Shown: positions 1-6,368 of the stretch, piece by piece | Layout: the number at the start of each line of letters is the position of its first letter | Numbering within the stretch: the stretch's first letter is position 1 | Assembly: GCA_030682755.1 (NCBI GenBank) | Contig: JAUXNR010000166.1 | Location: 1-10,745 of the forward strand | DNA: 10,745 bases | Origin: Flavobacterium sp. | GTDB lineage: Bacteria > Bacteroidota > Bacteroidia > Flavobacteriales > Flavobacteriaceae | Reading direction: 5' to 3' | Made by a program: the position numbers and the translations under genes | The notes under the pieces: generated by a model | Seen by the model: the letters and a program-made list of their open reading frames with translations, nothing else | Told to the model about the DNA's origin: nothing | Databases searched by the model: none

Positions 1-583
1 GGAAGTAATTGTATATCCTTATCTTACCGGAGCTTTGGAATTGCCTTATGGAGCAGAATTGGTTGTTAGATATTCAACCAGAACAAAATTAAAAAGAGGA
101 GAATACCAAGTATATGGTTTTGGATTAAAACAAAATTTAAGTCAGTTTTTTCCAAAATTGGAAGAAAAAAAATATCATTTTGCTGTAATGGGAATGTATT
201 CCAATGAAGATATTACGTTTGAATTTTTAGATATTAACACCCAATATGGAAATTTAGGAATAAATCAAATTTCGGGATTAGTTGACACCTATCATGTTCA
301 AATGGCATTTTCAAAAGAAATCAAACGATTTGAAATAATGAGTAGTTTGATAGTAAATCGAAGTAATTTTGAATATATTGTTTCCGGGAAAAAAGGAGCA
401 ATTGAATCCATTTTACCGGTTCAAAAGGTAATTAATGAACTTTTAGATACTATAGCAGTTCCAAAAACAAATGTGATTGGTGAAGTTTCTTTGCGATGTC
501 AAATTAGTAATTTTTATCTGCAAAATTCGATTGCTTTTGGTAAATTTGTAAACGCAAATATTGGAATTCAATATCAATTATAA
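1..583 (+). CDS. C-terminal part of a probable DUF6588-type envelope protein (5' end outside window)
   Basis: The reading frame is already open at base 2 and no stop precedes it, so this is the 3' end of a longer gene. The TTG at 35 is not a credible start. About 193 residues are visible. They alternate polar and hydrophobic residues in beta-strand fashion and include a stretch like VVRYSTRTKLKRGEY followed by VYGFGLKQNLSQFFP. That stretch resembles the DUF6588 proteins common in Flavobacteriia, predicted outer-membrane or periplasmic beta-rich proteins of unknown role. The family call is from memory of the pattern and is tentative. The C-terminus (NIGIQYQL) has the alternating hydrophobic ending typical of a last beta-barrel strand. 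It stops 24 bases before mdh with no terminator between, so the two are probably co-transcribed. No enzymatic motif is seen. Confidence 0.6.
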   Translation, partial: EVIVYPYLTGALELPYGAELVVRYSTRTKLKRGEYQVYGFGLKQNLSQFFPKLEEKKYHFAVMGMYSNEDITFEFLDINTQYGNLGINQISGLVDTYHVQMAFSKEIKRFEIMSSLIVNRSNFEYIVSGKKGAIESILPVQKVINELLDTIAVPKTNVIGEVSLRCQISNFYLQNSIAFGKFVNANIGIQYQL

Positions 584-607
584 ATACTTAACTTAAATAC
601 GAATAAA

Positions 608-1543
608 ATGAAAGTTACCATTGTAGGAGCAGGTAATGTGGGTGCAACTTGTGCCGATGCTATTGCTTACAGAAGAATTGCAAGTGAAATTGTATTATTA
701 GACATCAGAGAAGGTTTTGCAGAAGGAAAAGCGTTAGACATCATGCAAACGCAAACTACTTTAGGTTTTAATACAAAAGTTTCGGGAAGCACTAATGATT
801 ATGCAAAAACAGCAAACAGCGATGTAGTAGTTATCACTTCAGGAATTCCAAGAAAGCCGGGAATGACTCGTGAAGAGTTAATCGGAATCAATGCAGGAAT
901 TGTAAAATCTGTTGCCGAAAATTTATTACAGCATTCACCAAATGCAATTGTTGTAGTAGTTTCAAATCCAATGGATACTATGACTTATTTAACATTGAAA
1001 GCTACCGGATTACCAAAAAACAGAGTGATTGGAATGGGAGGAGCTTTAGACAGTTCACGTTTCAAAACCTATTTATCACAAGCGTTAGATAAACCGGCAA
1101 ATGACATTCACGGAATGGTAATTGGCGGACACGGTGATACTACCATGATTCCATTAACAAGATTAGCAGCGTATAATGGCGTTCCTGTTTCAGAATTTTT
1201 ATCTGAAGAAGAATTGGCTAAAGTAGCATCAAGCACCATGGTTGGAGGAGCAACGCTTACTGCTTTGTTAGGAACTTCTGCTTGGTATGCACCGGGAGCT
1301 TCTGTGGCTTATTTGGTGGATAGTATCTTAAACGACCAGAAAAAAATGATTCCATGTTCTGTCTTTTTAGAAGGTGAATACGGACAAAACGATATTTGTA
1401 TCGGTGTGCCTTGTATCATTGGAAAAAATGGTATCGAAAAAATCGTTGACTTAAACTTAAATGAGGCTGAGAAAGCTTTATTCGCTAAAAGTGCAGATGC
1501 TGTACGAGCGATGAATGGCGATTTGAAATCGGTTTTATCATAA
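608..1543 (+). CDS. mdh: Malate dehydrogenase, LDH-like NAD-dependent type
   Basis: This cytoplasmic enzyme interconverts malate and oxaloacetate with NAD(H) in the TCA cycle. It has 311 residues, the usual size for LDH-like MDH. Seen in the sequence: the Rossmann loop GAGNVG at residues 7-12; Asp32 at the end of the second beta strand, which favours NAD over NADP; a substrate loop with Arg82 and Arg88, where Arg82 is the residue selecting dicarboxylates (Gln in lactate dehydrogenases); Asn119 in SNPMD; the catalytic pair Asp147 and His174 (GGHGDTT); and Arg150 for substrate carboxylate binding. No key residue is missing. The ATG at 608 places the nucleotide-binding strand directly at the N-terminus, as expected. 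Upstream bases are A-rich with no clear Shine-Dalgarno, normal for Bacteroidota. It follows the DUF6588-like gene by 24 bases and ends in a hairpin terminator, so secDF downstream is a separate unit. Confidence 0.97.
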   Translation: MKVTIVGAGNVGATCADAIAYRRIASEIVLLDIREGFAEGKALDIMQTQTTLGFNTKVSGSTNDYAKTANSDVVVITSGIPRKPGMTREELIGINAGIVKSVAENLLQHSPNAIVVVVSNPMDTMTYLTLKATGLPKNRVIGMGGALDSSRFKTYLSQALDKPANDIHGMVIGGHGDTTMIPLTRLAAYNGVPVSEFLSEEELAKVASSTMVGGATLTALLGTSAWYAPGASVAYLVDSILNDQKKMIPCSVFLEGEYGQNDICIGVPCIIGKNGIEKIVDLNLNEAEKALFAKSADAVRAMNGDLKSVLS

Positions 1544-1561
1544 GATTTTAAACATAACTTG

Positions 1562-1592
1562 AAAGAGACTGCATTTTTGCAGTCTTTTTTTT
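1562..1592 (+). terminator. Rho-independent terminator of mdh
   Basis: An 8-bp perfect stem AGACTGCA (1566-1573) and TGCAGTCT (1578-1585) encloses a TTTT loop. It is followed by a run of eight T that begins with the last stem base (1585-1592). The A-rich bases before the stem can pair with the T run and lengthen it. It lies 22 bases after the mdh stop. Confidence 0.93.
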
Positions 1593-1594
1593 GA

Positions 1595-1621
1595 GATTAA
1601 CCATAAATTAATTGGTTAATC
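1595..1621. repeat. 9-bp inverted repeat overlapping the secDF promoter
   Basis: GATTAACCA (1595-1603) and TGGTTAATC (1613-1621) are perfect inverted arms separated by 9 bases. The right arm shares bases with the predicted -33 TTG (1612-1614). A direct copy of part of the left half, TAACCATAA, recurs at 1623-1631 between -33 and -7. There is no T run after it and the mdh terminator lies just upstream, so a protein-binding site is more likely than a second terminator. This role is inferred. Confidence 0.4.
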
Positions 1622-1642
1622 CTAACCATAATTATATATTTG
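1612..1642 (+). promoter_or_regulatory. Bacteroidota-type promoter for secDF
   Basis: TTG at 1612-1614 is followed after 20 bases by TATATTTG at 1635-1642. This matches the known primary-sigma promoter of Bacteroidota (TTG, about 17-23 bases, TAnnTTTG). Transcription would begin a few bases after 1642, leaving a leader of roughly 85 bases before the secDF ATG at 1736. No ATG occurs in that leader, so there is no upstream leader peptide with an ATG start. Confidence 0.75.
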
Positions 1643-1657
1643 CACGTTTTCAGAAAA

Positions 1658-1678
1658 AGATTAGAGCGACTCTAATTT
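1658..1678 (+). other. Stem-loop in the secDF leader
   Basis: ATTAGAG (1660-1666) and CTCTAAT (1670-1676) form a perfect 7-bp stem around a 3-base CGA loop. It can be lengthened by a G-U and an A-U pair at its base. It sits in the predicted 5' untranslated leader and has only a short T stretch after it (TTTAT), so it is a poor terminator. It could stabilise the mRNA or be chance in AT-rich DNA. Confidence 0.35.
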
Positions 1679-1735
1679 ATATCTGATTTACAATCAAAAC
1701 TTTACCAATTAAATAGTAATTAATTTTTAGTAATA

Positions 1736-4700
1736 ATGCAGAATAAAGGACTGATTAAATTTATCGCAATCATTTTAGCGTTGGTATGTATTTACCAACT
1801 TTCATTCACTTTTGTAGCTAATAAAGTAAAAAATGATGCCAAGGCATATGCTACAGCGGAGTTTAAAAAATTAACAGATAAAAAAGAAAAAGGATTATTA
1901 GCCGATGATCCGGGAGCACTTGAAGATCTTGATTTAAATCGTTTGGAGTTAAAATACTTGGATTCGATTAAAAACGAAAAAGTGTTTTTAAATACGTTTA
2001 CCTATGATTTCGTAAAAGACAATCAAATCAATAAAGGTCTTGACCTTGAAGGTGGTATTAACGTAATCTTAGAAATTTCTGTAAAAGATATTTTAAAAGG
2101 ATTAGCAAATAACACACAAGATGCTACTTTCAATAAAGCTTTAGCCGATGCGAAAGCAAACCAAAAAGGAAATCAAACCTATTTGGATGCTTTTTTTGAA
2201 GCTTACGATGCTGCTGCAAAAGATTCAAATTCTAAATTAGCCTCACCTGAGATATTTTTAAATAAAAACTTAGAGAATGAGATTACTTTAAAAATGACAG
2301 ACAATCAAGTGAAACCAATCATCAAAAGAAAAGTTGATGAGTCTATCTTGAGTGCATTTGAAGTGTTAAGAAAACGTATTGATAAATTTGGTGTAACGCA
2401 ACCAAATATCCAACGTTTAGGAGAAACCGGAAGAATCTTAGTGGAATTACCGGGTGCAAAAGATGTTGACCGTGCAAAAAAATTGTTGCAAAGTACAGCT
2501 CAATTAGAGTTCTGGGAAACATTACAGTCTGACCAAGTAATGGGTTATTTGTTTTCTGTAAATGACGCTTTGAAAGCAACTGAAGTTAAGAAAGTTGAAG
2601 TAAAAGAAACTGTTAAAACAGGAATTGATTCGTTATTAACTGATAACGCTGCAGATAGTGCAAACGTTGATACCAACAATCCGTTATTGGACAAAATGCT
2701 TTCAAGAGGTTTCGGACCTGTTGTGGCTTATTTTTCTCCAAGAGATACGGCTACAATTAATAACTATTTCAAAAGAGAAAGCATTAAAGCTTTGCGTTCT
2801 CCTGAATTGCGTTATGCAAAATTAGTTTGGGGAAAACCAACTACTATTGAAAACGATAAAAAAGAAAGAGTTCCTGCAGTTGAATTATATGCTTTAAAAG
2901 CTGATCGTTCCAACCAAGCTCCAATCAGTGGAGGTGTTGTTGTGGATGCTGCTGCTACTTTTGACCAAATTGGAAAACCAGCCGTAACCATGCAAATGAA
3001 CGGTAAAGGTGCAAAACAATGGGAAGAGTTGACAGGAAAAGTAAGTCAACAAAAAAATGCTATTGCTATTGTACTTGATGATATTGTATATTCTGCTCCG
3101 GGTGTTTCAAGCGGTGCCATTTCAGGTGGTCGTTCAGAAATTACAGGTAGTTTTACAGTTGAAGAAACGCAAGATTTAGCAAACGTATTAAAAGCGGGTA
3201 AACTTCCGGCAGCTGCTGATATTGTTCAGTCAGATGTTGTAGGGCCGTCTTTAGGTCAAGAAGCTATTGATAATGGTATTTTATCATTCATTATCGGTAT
3301 GTTATTGGTTGTAGTTTGGATGATTTTATATTATGGAAAAGCAGGTATTTTTGCTAATATTTCACTTATTGTAAACATTCTTTTCATCTTCGGTATCTTA
3401 GCCAGTTTAGGTGCGGTGTTAACGTTGCCTGGTATTGCCGGTATTGTTCTTACTATTGGTATGGCAGTGGATGCTAACGTAATTATCTTTGAAAGAGCTA
3501 AAGAAGAATTAGATTCTGGTAAAACATTAGAGGAAGCCGTAAACTATGCATTCACTTGGAAAGGAGCAATGTCTTCTATTTTTGATGCTAACATTACTAC
3601 GGCGTTAACAGCATTAATCCTTTTGGTTTTCGGAACAGGGCCAATCAAAGGATTTGCTACCACGTTATTGATTGGTATCGGTACCTCATTATTTACGTCT
3701 ATTTTCATCACTAGAATTTTATTAGATTGGAGTTTGACTAAAACTCAAAATATCACATTCTCTACGCCAATGTCAAAAAATTGGTTCAAGAATATGAATA
3801 TTGATTTCTTAAGCAAAAGAAAAGTAGCTTATGCAATTTCTTCAGTTTTAGTGATTATTTCATTGGTGTCATTATTCTTCATCAACGGATTAAATCAAGG
3901 TGTTGATTTTGTTGGAGGAAGAACATTCCAAGTTCGTTTTGATAGAGAAGTTTCAGCAAATGAAATTGGTTCTGTCTTAACTAAAGGTTTTGGAACAAAC
4001 GTTGAAGCCAAAACTTTTGGAACAAACAACCAATTAAAAATTACAACTAAATATAAAGTTGACGAAGAAGGAGTAGGAGTTGATAGTGAAGTAAACCAAA
4101 TGTTGTTTGATAATTTGAAATCATATCTACCAGTAGGAATGACTTCTGAAGAATTTGTTACCAATTCTGAAGACAAAACAGTTGGTATTTTACAAGCAAC
4201 AAAAGTAGGGCCAACCATTGCAGAAGATATTAAAACCAATGCATATTGGGCCGTATTAGGATCGTTATTAGTAGTTTTCCTTTACTTATTAATCAGTTTC
4301 AGAAGATGGCAATTCTCTTTAGGAGCGGTTGGTGCTGTTTTCCATGATGTAATTATCGTATTGGGAATTTATTCAATTGGATTCAAATATTTACCATTTA
4401 ACATGGAAATTGACCAGGCGTTTATCGCGGCAATTCTAACGGTTATTGGTTACTCCTTAAATGATACCGTAATTGTGTTTGATAGAGTTCGTGAATTTTT
4501 ATCGGAGCACACAACCGGTACATTCAACGAGGTGGTGAATAAAGCGTTAAACACTACTATCAGTAGAACCATTAATACCTCATTTACTACATTAATTGTA
4601 TTGTTCTCTATCTTCATCCTTGGTGGTGAAACCATCAGAGGATTTGTATTTGCTATTTTAGTAGGTATCTTAGTGGGAACGTATTCTTCGTTATTTATTG

Positions 4701-4768
4701 CAACACCTTTAATGGTGGATACAATCAACAAACAAGAAGCTAGAAAAAAAGCATTAGAACAAGAATAA
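1736..4768 (+). CDS. secDF: Fused protein-export membrane protein SecDF
   Basis: SecD and SecF are joined in one 1,010-residue chain, the usual form in Bacteroidota. The complex sits beside SecYEG in the inner membrane and uses the proton gradient to pull exported proteins into the periplasm. Order of parts: first membrane helix (about 7-27); SecD D1 motif GLDLEGG (101-107); large periplasmic P1 domain (about 110-500); five SecD helices (about 513-662) with AVDANVIIFER at 577-587; first SecF helix (about 696-716); SecF motif GVDFVGG (722-728); periplasmic loop to about 832; and five further helices ending near 992, giving 12 in all. Proton-path residues are present: Asp579, Asp910 (SLNDT) and Arg944, matching Asp340, Asp637 and Arg671 of the Thermus protein in context and spacing. 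The C-terminus is charged and cytoplasmic. It is monocistronic by context, with its own promoter and terminator. Confidence 0.97.
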   Translation: MQNKGLIKFIAIILALVCIYQLSFTFVANKVKNDAKAYATAEFKKLTDKKEKGLLADDPGALEDLDLNRLELKYLDSIKNEKVFLNTFTYDFVKDNQINKGLDLEGGINVILEISVKDILKGLANNTQDATFNKALADAKANQKGNQTYLDAFFEAYDAAAKDSNSKLASPEIFLNKNLENEITLKMTDNQVKPIIKRKVDESILSAFEVLRKRIDKFGVTQPNIQRLGETGRILVELPGAKDVDRAKKLLQSTAQLEFWETLQSDQVMGYLFSVNDALKATEVKKVEVKETVKTGIDSLLTDNAADSANVDTNNPLLDKMLSRGFGPVVAYFSPRDTATINNYFKRESIKALRSPELRYAKLVWGKPTTIENDKKERVPAVELYALKADRSNQAPISGGVVVDAAATFDQIGKPAVTMQMNGKGAKQWEELTGKVSQQKNAIAIVLDDIVYSAPGVSSGAISGGRSEITGSFTVEETQDLANVLKAGKLPAAADIVQSDVVGPSLGQEAIDNGILSFIIGMLLVVVWMILYYGKAGIFANISLIVNILFIFGILASLGAVLTLPGIAGIVLTIGMAVDANVIIFERAKEELDSGKTLEEAVNYAFTWKGAMSSIFDANITTALTALILLVFGTGPIKGFATTLLIGIGTSLFTSIFITRILLDWSLTKTQNITFSTPMSKNWFKNMNIDFLSKRKVAYAISSVLVIISLVSLFFINGLNQGVDFVGGRTFQVRFDREVSANEIGSVLTKGFGTNVEAKTFGTNNQLKITTKYKVDEEGVGVDSEVNQMLFDNLKSYLPVGMTSEEFVTNSEDKTVGILQATKVGPTIAEDIKTNAYWAVLGSLLVVFLYLLISFRRWQFSLGAVGAVFHDVIIVLGIYSIGFKYLPFNMEIDQAFIAAILTVIGYSLNDTVIVFDRVREFLSEHTTGTFNEVVNKALNTTISRTINTSFTTLIVLFSIFILGGETIRGFVFAILVGILVGTYSSLFIATPLMVDTINKQEARKKALEQE

Positions 4769-4790
4769 TTCCATTAGAATTTATATAGAA

Positions 4791-4819
4791 AAGACCTGAG
4801 CAATCGGGTCTTTTTTTTT
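4791..4819 (+). terminator. Rho-independent terminator of secDF
   Basis: GACCTGA (4793-4799) pairs with TCGGGTC (4804-4810), with one T-G pair, around a GCAA loop of the stable GNRA type. Nine T follow (4811-4819). It starts 22 bases after the secDF stop. Confidence 0.93.
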
Positions 4820-4824
4820 GGTGA

Positions 4825-4928
4825 AAGGTTAAAAGTTTAAAAGTTTAAGGGTTTAAGAGTTTAAAAGCTTAAGGGTTTAAAAGTTTAAGAGTTTAAAAGT
4901 TTAAGAGTTTAAAAGTTTAAGAGTTATT
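4825..4928. repeat. Tandem array of about 12 copies of an 8-bp unit, RRGTTTAA
   Basis: From 4825 to 4920 the sequence can be cut into 12 consecutive octamers. The units are AAGTTTAA (the commonest form), GGGTTTAA, GAGTTTAA, one AAGCTTAA and a degenerate first unit AAGGTTAA. A broken unit GAGTTATT ends the array at 4928. From 4881 on, AAGTTTAA and GAGTTTAA alternate strictly, giving a 16-bp higher-order period. Every unit carries TTAA or TTTAA, so stops fall in the frames and the array is not coding. It lies directly after the secDF terminator in the gap between convergent genes. Function unknown; slippage expansion in neutral DNA is the simplest explanation. Confidence 0.9.
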
Positions 4929-4933
4929 CAATT

Positions 4934-4960
4934 TCTGTGTTTTCAGTGTTTTCTGTGAGA
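4934..4960. repeat. Three imperfect 9-bp direct repeats (TCTGTGTTT type)
   Basis: TCTGTGTTT (4934-4942), TCAGTGTTT (4943-4951) and TCTGTGAGA (4952-4960) follow one another without gaps. Short CTGTG-rich repeats of this look are familiar from intergenic DNA of Bacteroidota, but that is recollection and not a search result. They lie six bases after the octamer array ends. No gene or structure is visible between here and the lgt terminator. Confidence 0.5.
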
Positions 4961-5042
4961 GATTTTATTCTTGTTTTTTTGGGAGAACTGTTAATACAAC
5001 TTCATTCATTCATCAAATAAAGAGTTCTTGAGTTACAATAAC
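4961..5042. other. Unassigned remainder of the convergent secDF-lgt gap
   Basis: The whole gap between the secDF and lgt stops is about 325 bases (4769-5093). Besides the two terminators and the two repeat tracts, this remaining stretch shows no credible reading frame, promoter or RNA structure. Confidence 0.6.
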
Positions 5043-5072
5043 AAAAAAACCGACTTCATTTGAAATCGGTTT
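5043..5072 (-). terminator. Rho-independent terminator of lgt
   Basis: Read on the minus strand, AAACCGATTTC (5072-5062) pairs with GAAGTCGGTTT (5057-5047) around a four-base AAAT loop, with one mismatch in the stem. A run of seven T follows (5049-5043 on the minus strand). It begins 21 bases after the lgt stop and closes the folE-cysS-yidD-lgt cluster. Confidence 0.85.
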
Positions 5073-5093
5073 CTTGTTTAAATAATAATAGTA

Positions 5094-6023
5094 TTATGCT
5101 GTTTTCTTGGCTTTTATTATAAAATATAATCCAATCAAGACAAAAGGAATACTCAACCATTGTCCGGTTGAAAGGGCATTGAATACAGGATAGGTTTCAA
5201 AACCTCCTTGGCTTTCTTTTACAAATTCTACAAAGAAGCGAATAGTCCACAATAAAACTAAAAACATTCCAAAAATATATCCTTGCTTGTGGCGTGCTTC
5301 TGTTTTCCAATATAGAAAATATAAAATCAAAAAGACAAAAACATAACCAATGGCTTCATACAATTGAGCGGGATGTTTAAAAGGAACCGCCTCAACCAAT
5401 TGGCTAAATTGTGGATTATTGGTGATTGCTTTATACGCTTCTTTTGGTTCAGCAATTTTTGTAGCCATCACTGCTTCGCGTTTGTCATAAAAGTCCTGAA
5501 TGAATTTTACACCAAAAGCAGATGTTGTTTCATGACCCACGATTTCGGAATTAAAGAAGTTGCCCAATCGAATAAAAATAGCACCACTTGCTACAGCAAT
5601 TACAATACGATCCAAAACCCAAAGTAATGGACGAAGCATGATTTTTTTACTGAAATAAATCATAGTAATAATTATGGCAATGGCAGCTCCATGACTGGCT
5701 AAGCCGGAAAATCCCGTAAATTCAAACTCCGGTTTTGTTCGAATGGGAAGCAGAATGCTTAATGGATCTTGATAAAACAATTCCGATTGATAAAAAATGA
5801 CATGTCCCAATCGAGCTCCAAGCATGGTAGCAACAACGGTGTAAATAAATAAAGAATCCAGTTTTTCAATGGGTTCATTTTCTCGAATGAAAATTTTCTT
5901 GGTGATATACCAGCCTAAAATAAAAGCAATTACCCATGTTAAGCTGTAAAAACGGATCATAAATATCCCAAAATCGAAACCTTCAGAAGGATTCCAAACA
6001 AACTGTAAGGAGTGTAAAATCAT
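5094..6023 (-). CDS. lgt: Prolipoprotein diacylglyceryl transferase Lgt
   Basis: Lgt transfers diacylglycerol from phosphatidylglycerol to the lipobox cysteine of preprolipoproteins, the first step of lipoprotein maturation, in the inner membrane. I start it at 6023, giving 309 residues beginning MILHSLQFVWNP, because family members begin close to this point. The ATG at 6077 would add 18 residues with no family counterpart. Family motifs: SHGA with His111; the signature IRLGNFFNSE with Arg152, Asn155 and Glu160; HPAQLYEA at 217-224; and Arg262 with Glu266, which match essential Arg239 and Glu243 of E. coli by spacing. About seven membrane helices are visible. Residues 164-215 form a hydrophilic loop that seems longer than in the 291-residue E. 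coli protein. It follows yidD by 116 bases, and the gap holds an inverted repeat. Confidence 0.96.
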   Translation of the reverse strand: MILHSLQFVWNPSEGFDFGIFMIRFYSLTWVIAFILGWYITKKIFIRENEPIEKLDSLFIYTVVATMLGARLGHVIFYQSELFYQDPLSILLPIRTKPEFEFTGFSGLASHGAAIAIIITMIYFSKKIMLRPLLWVLDRIVIAVASGAIFIRLGNFFNSEIVGHETTSAFGVKFIQDFYDKREAVMATKIAEPKEAYKAITNNPQFSQLVEAVPFKHPAQLYEAIGYVFVFLILYFLYWKTEARHKQGYIFGMFLVLLWTIRFFVEFVKESQGGFETYPVFNALSTGQWLSIPFVLIGLYFIIKAKKTA

Positions 6024-6077
6024 AGTTAGAAATTTCTTATCATCAGTAAAAGTAATTGAAATTATAACAACAAACAA

Positions 6078-6112
6078 AACCTTTTTAATACCATTAAGAT
6101 TTTAAAAAGGTT
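6078..6112. repeat. 11-bp inverted repeat between yidD and lgt, possible weak terminator
   Basis: AACCTTTTTAA (6078-6088) and TTAAAAAGGTT (6102-6112) are perfect inverted arms with a 13-base spacer. On the minus strand the stem follows the yidD stop by 27 bases and is followed by TTGTTTGTTG, moderately T-rich. It could partly terminate transcription before lgt or protect an RNA end. Only two G-C pairs per stem make it weak, and in AT-rich DNA chance is possible. Confidence 0.4.
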
Positions 6113-6139
6113 AAATTTTGTTTTTATATTTTTGCAGGG

Positions 6140-6364
6140 TTAGGGAACAGGGTCATAACCGCTTCTTCCCCAAGGATGGCAACTGCTTATTCTTTTTAAT
6201 GACAACCAAAAACCTTTCAGAACACCATGTTTTTTAAAAGCATCTATGGTATAATGTGAACAGGTTGGCTCAAACCTACAGGTTGCCGGAGTTAACGGAG
6301 AAATCAAAACCTGATAGGCTCTTACTAGAAATATAAACGGAGCTATTAGGATTTTTTTCAACAT
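6140..6364 (-). CDS. yidD: Membrane protein insertion efficiency factor YidD
   Basis: YidD is a small membrane-associated protein reported to help YidC/Sec-dependent insertion of inner-membrane proteins. All 74 residues fit the family closely: a hydrophobic, amphipathic N-terminus (1-20), [19 protein letters not shown] (18-35) with Cys29 and Cys35, [11 protein letters not shown] (37-47), and a C-terminal [13 protein letters not shown] (62-74) with Cys62. All three conserved cysteines are present. The start at 6364 is four bases after the cysS stop, so translation is probably coupled. In many bacteria yidD lies in the rpmH-rnpA-yidD-yidC cluster. Here it is embedded between cysS and lgt. Confidence 0.95.
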   Translation of the reverse strand: MLKKILIAPFIFLVRAYQVLISPLTPATCRFEPTCSHYTIDAFKKHGVLKGFWLSLKRISSCHPWGRSGYDPVP

Positions 6365-6368
6365 GAAA

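Noticed and set aside
1650..1735. Secretion-monitoring leader peptide upstream of secDF, as in SecM or VemP.
   Set aside because: The leader contains no ATG, and the only structure is a small hairpin.
3895..4239. Minus-strand frame of 114 residues inside secDF.
   Set aside because: It lies wholly within the conserved SecF part of secDF and has no recognisable motif, so it is a shadow frame.
4825..4960. Repeat tract considered as a CRISPR array.
   Set aside because: The units are 8-9 bp with no unique spacers, and no cas genes are nearby.
6127..6134. TATTTTTG on the + strand matches the -7 promoter element, pointing into antisense of yidD.
   Set aside because: No TTG lies 17-23 bases upstream, and no + strand gene follows. 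In AT-rich DNA this 8-mer is common.
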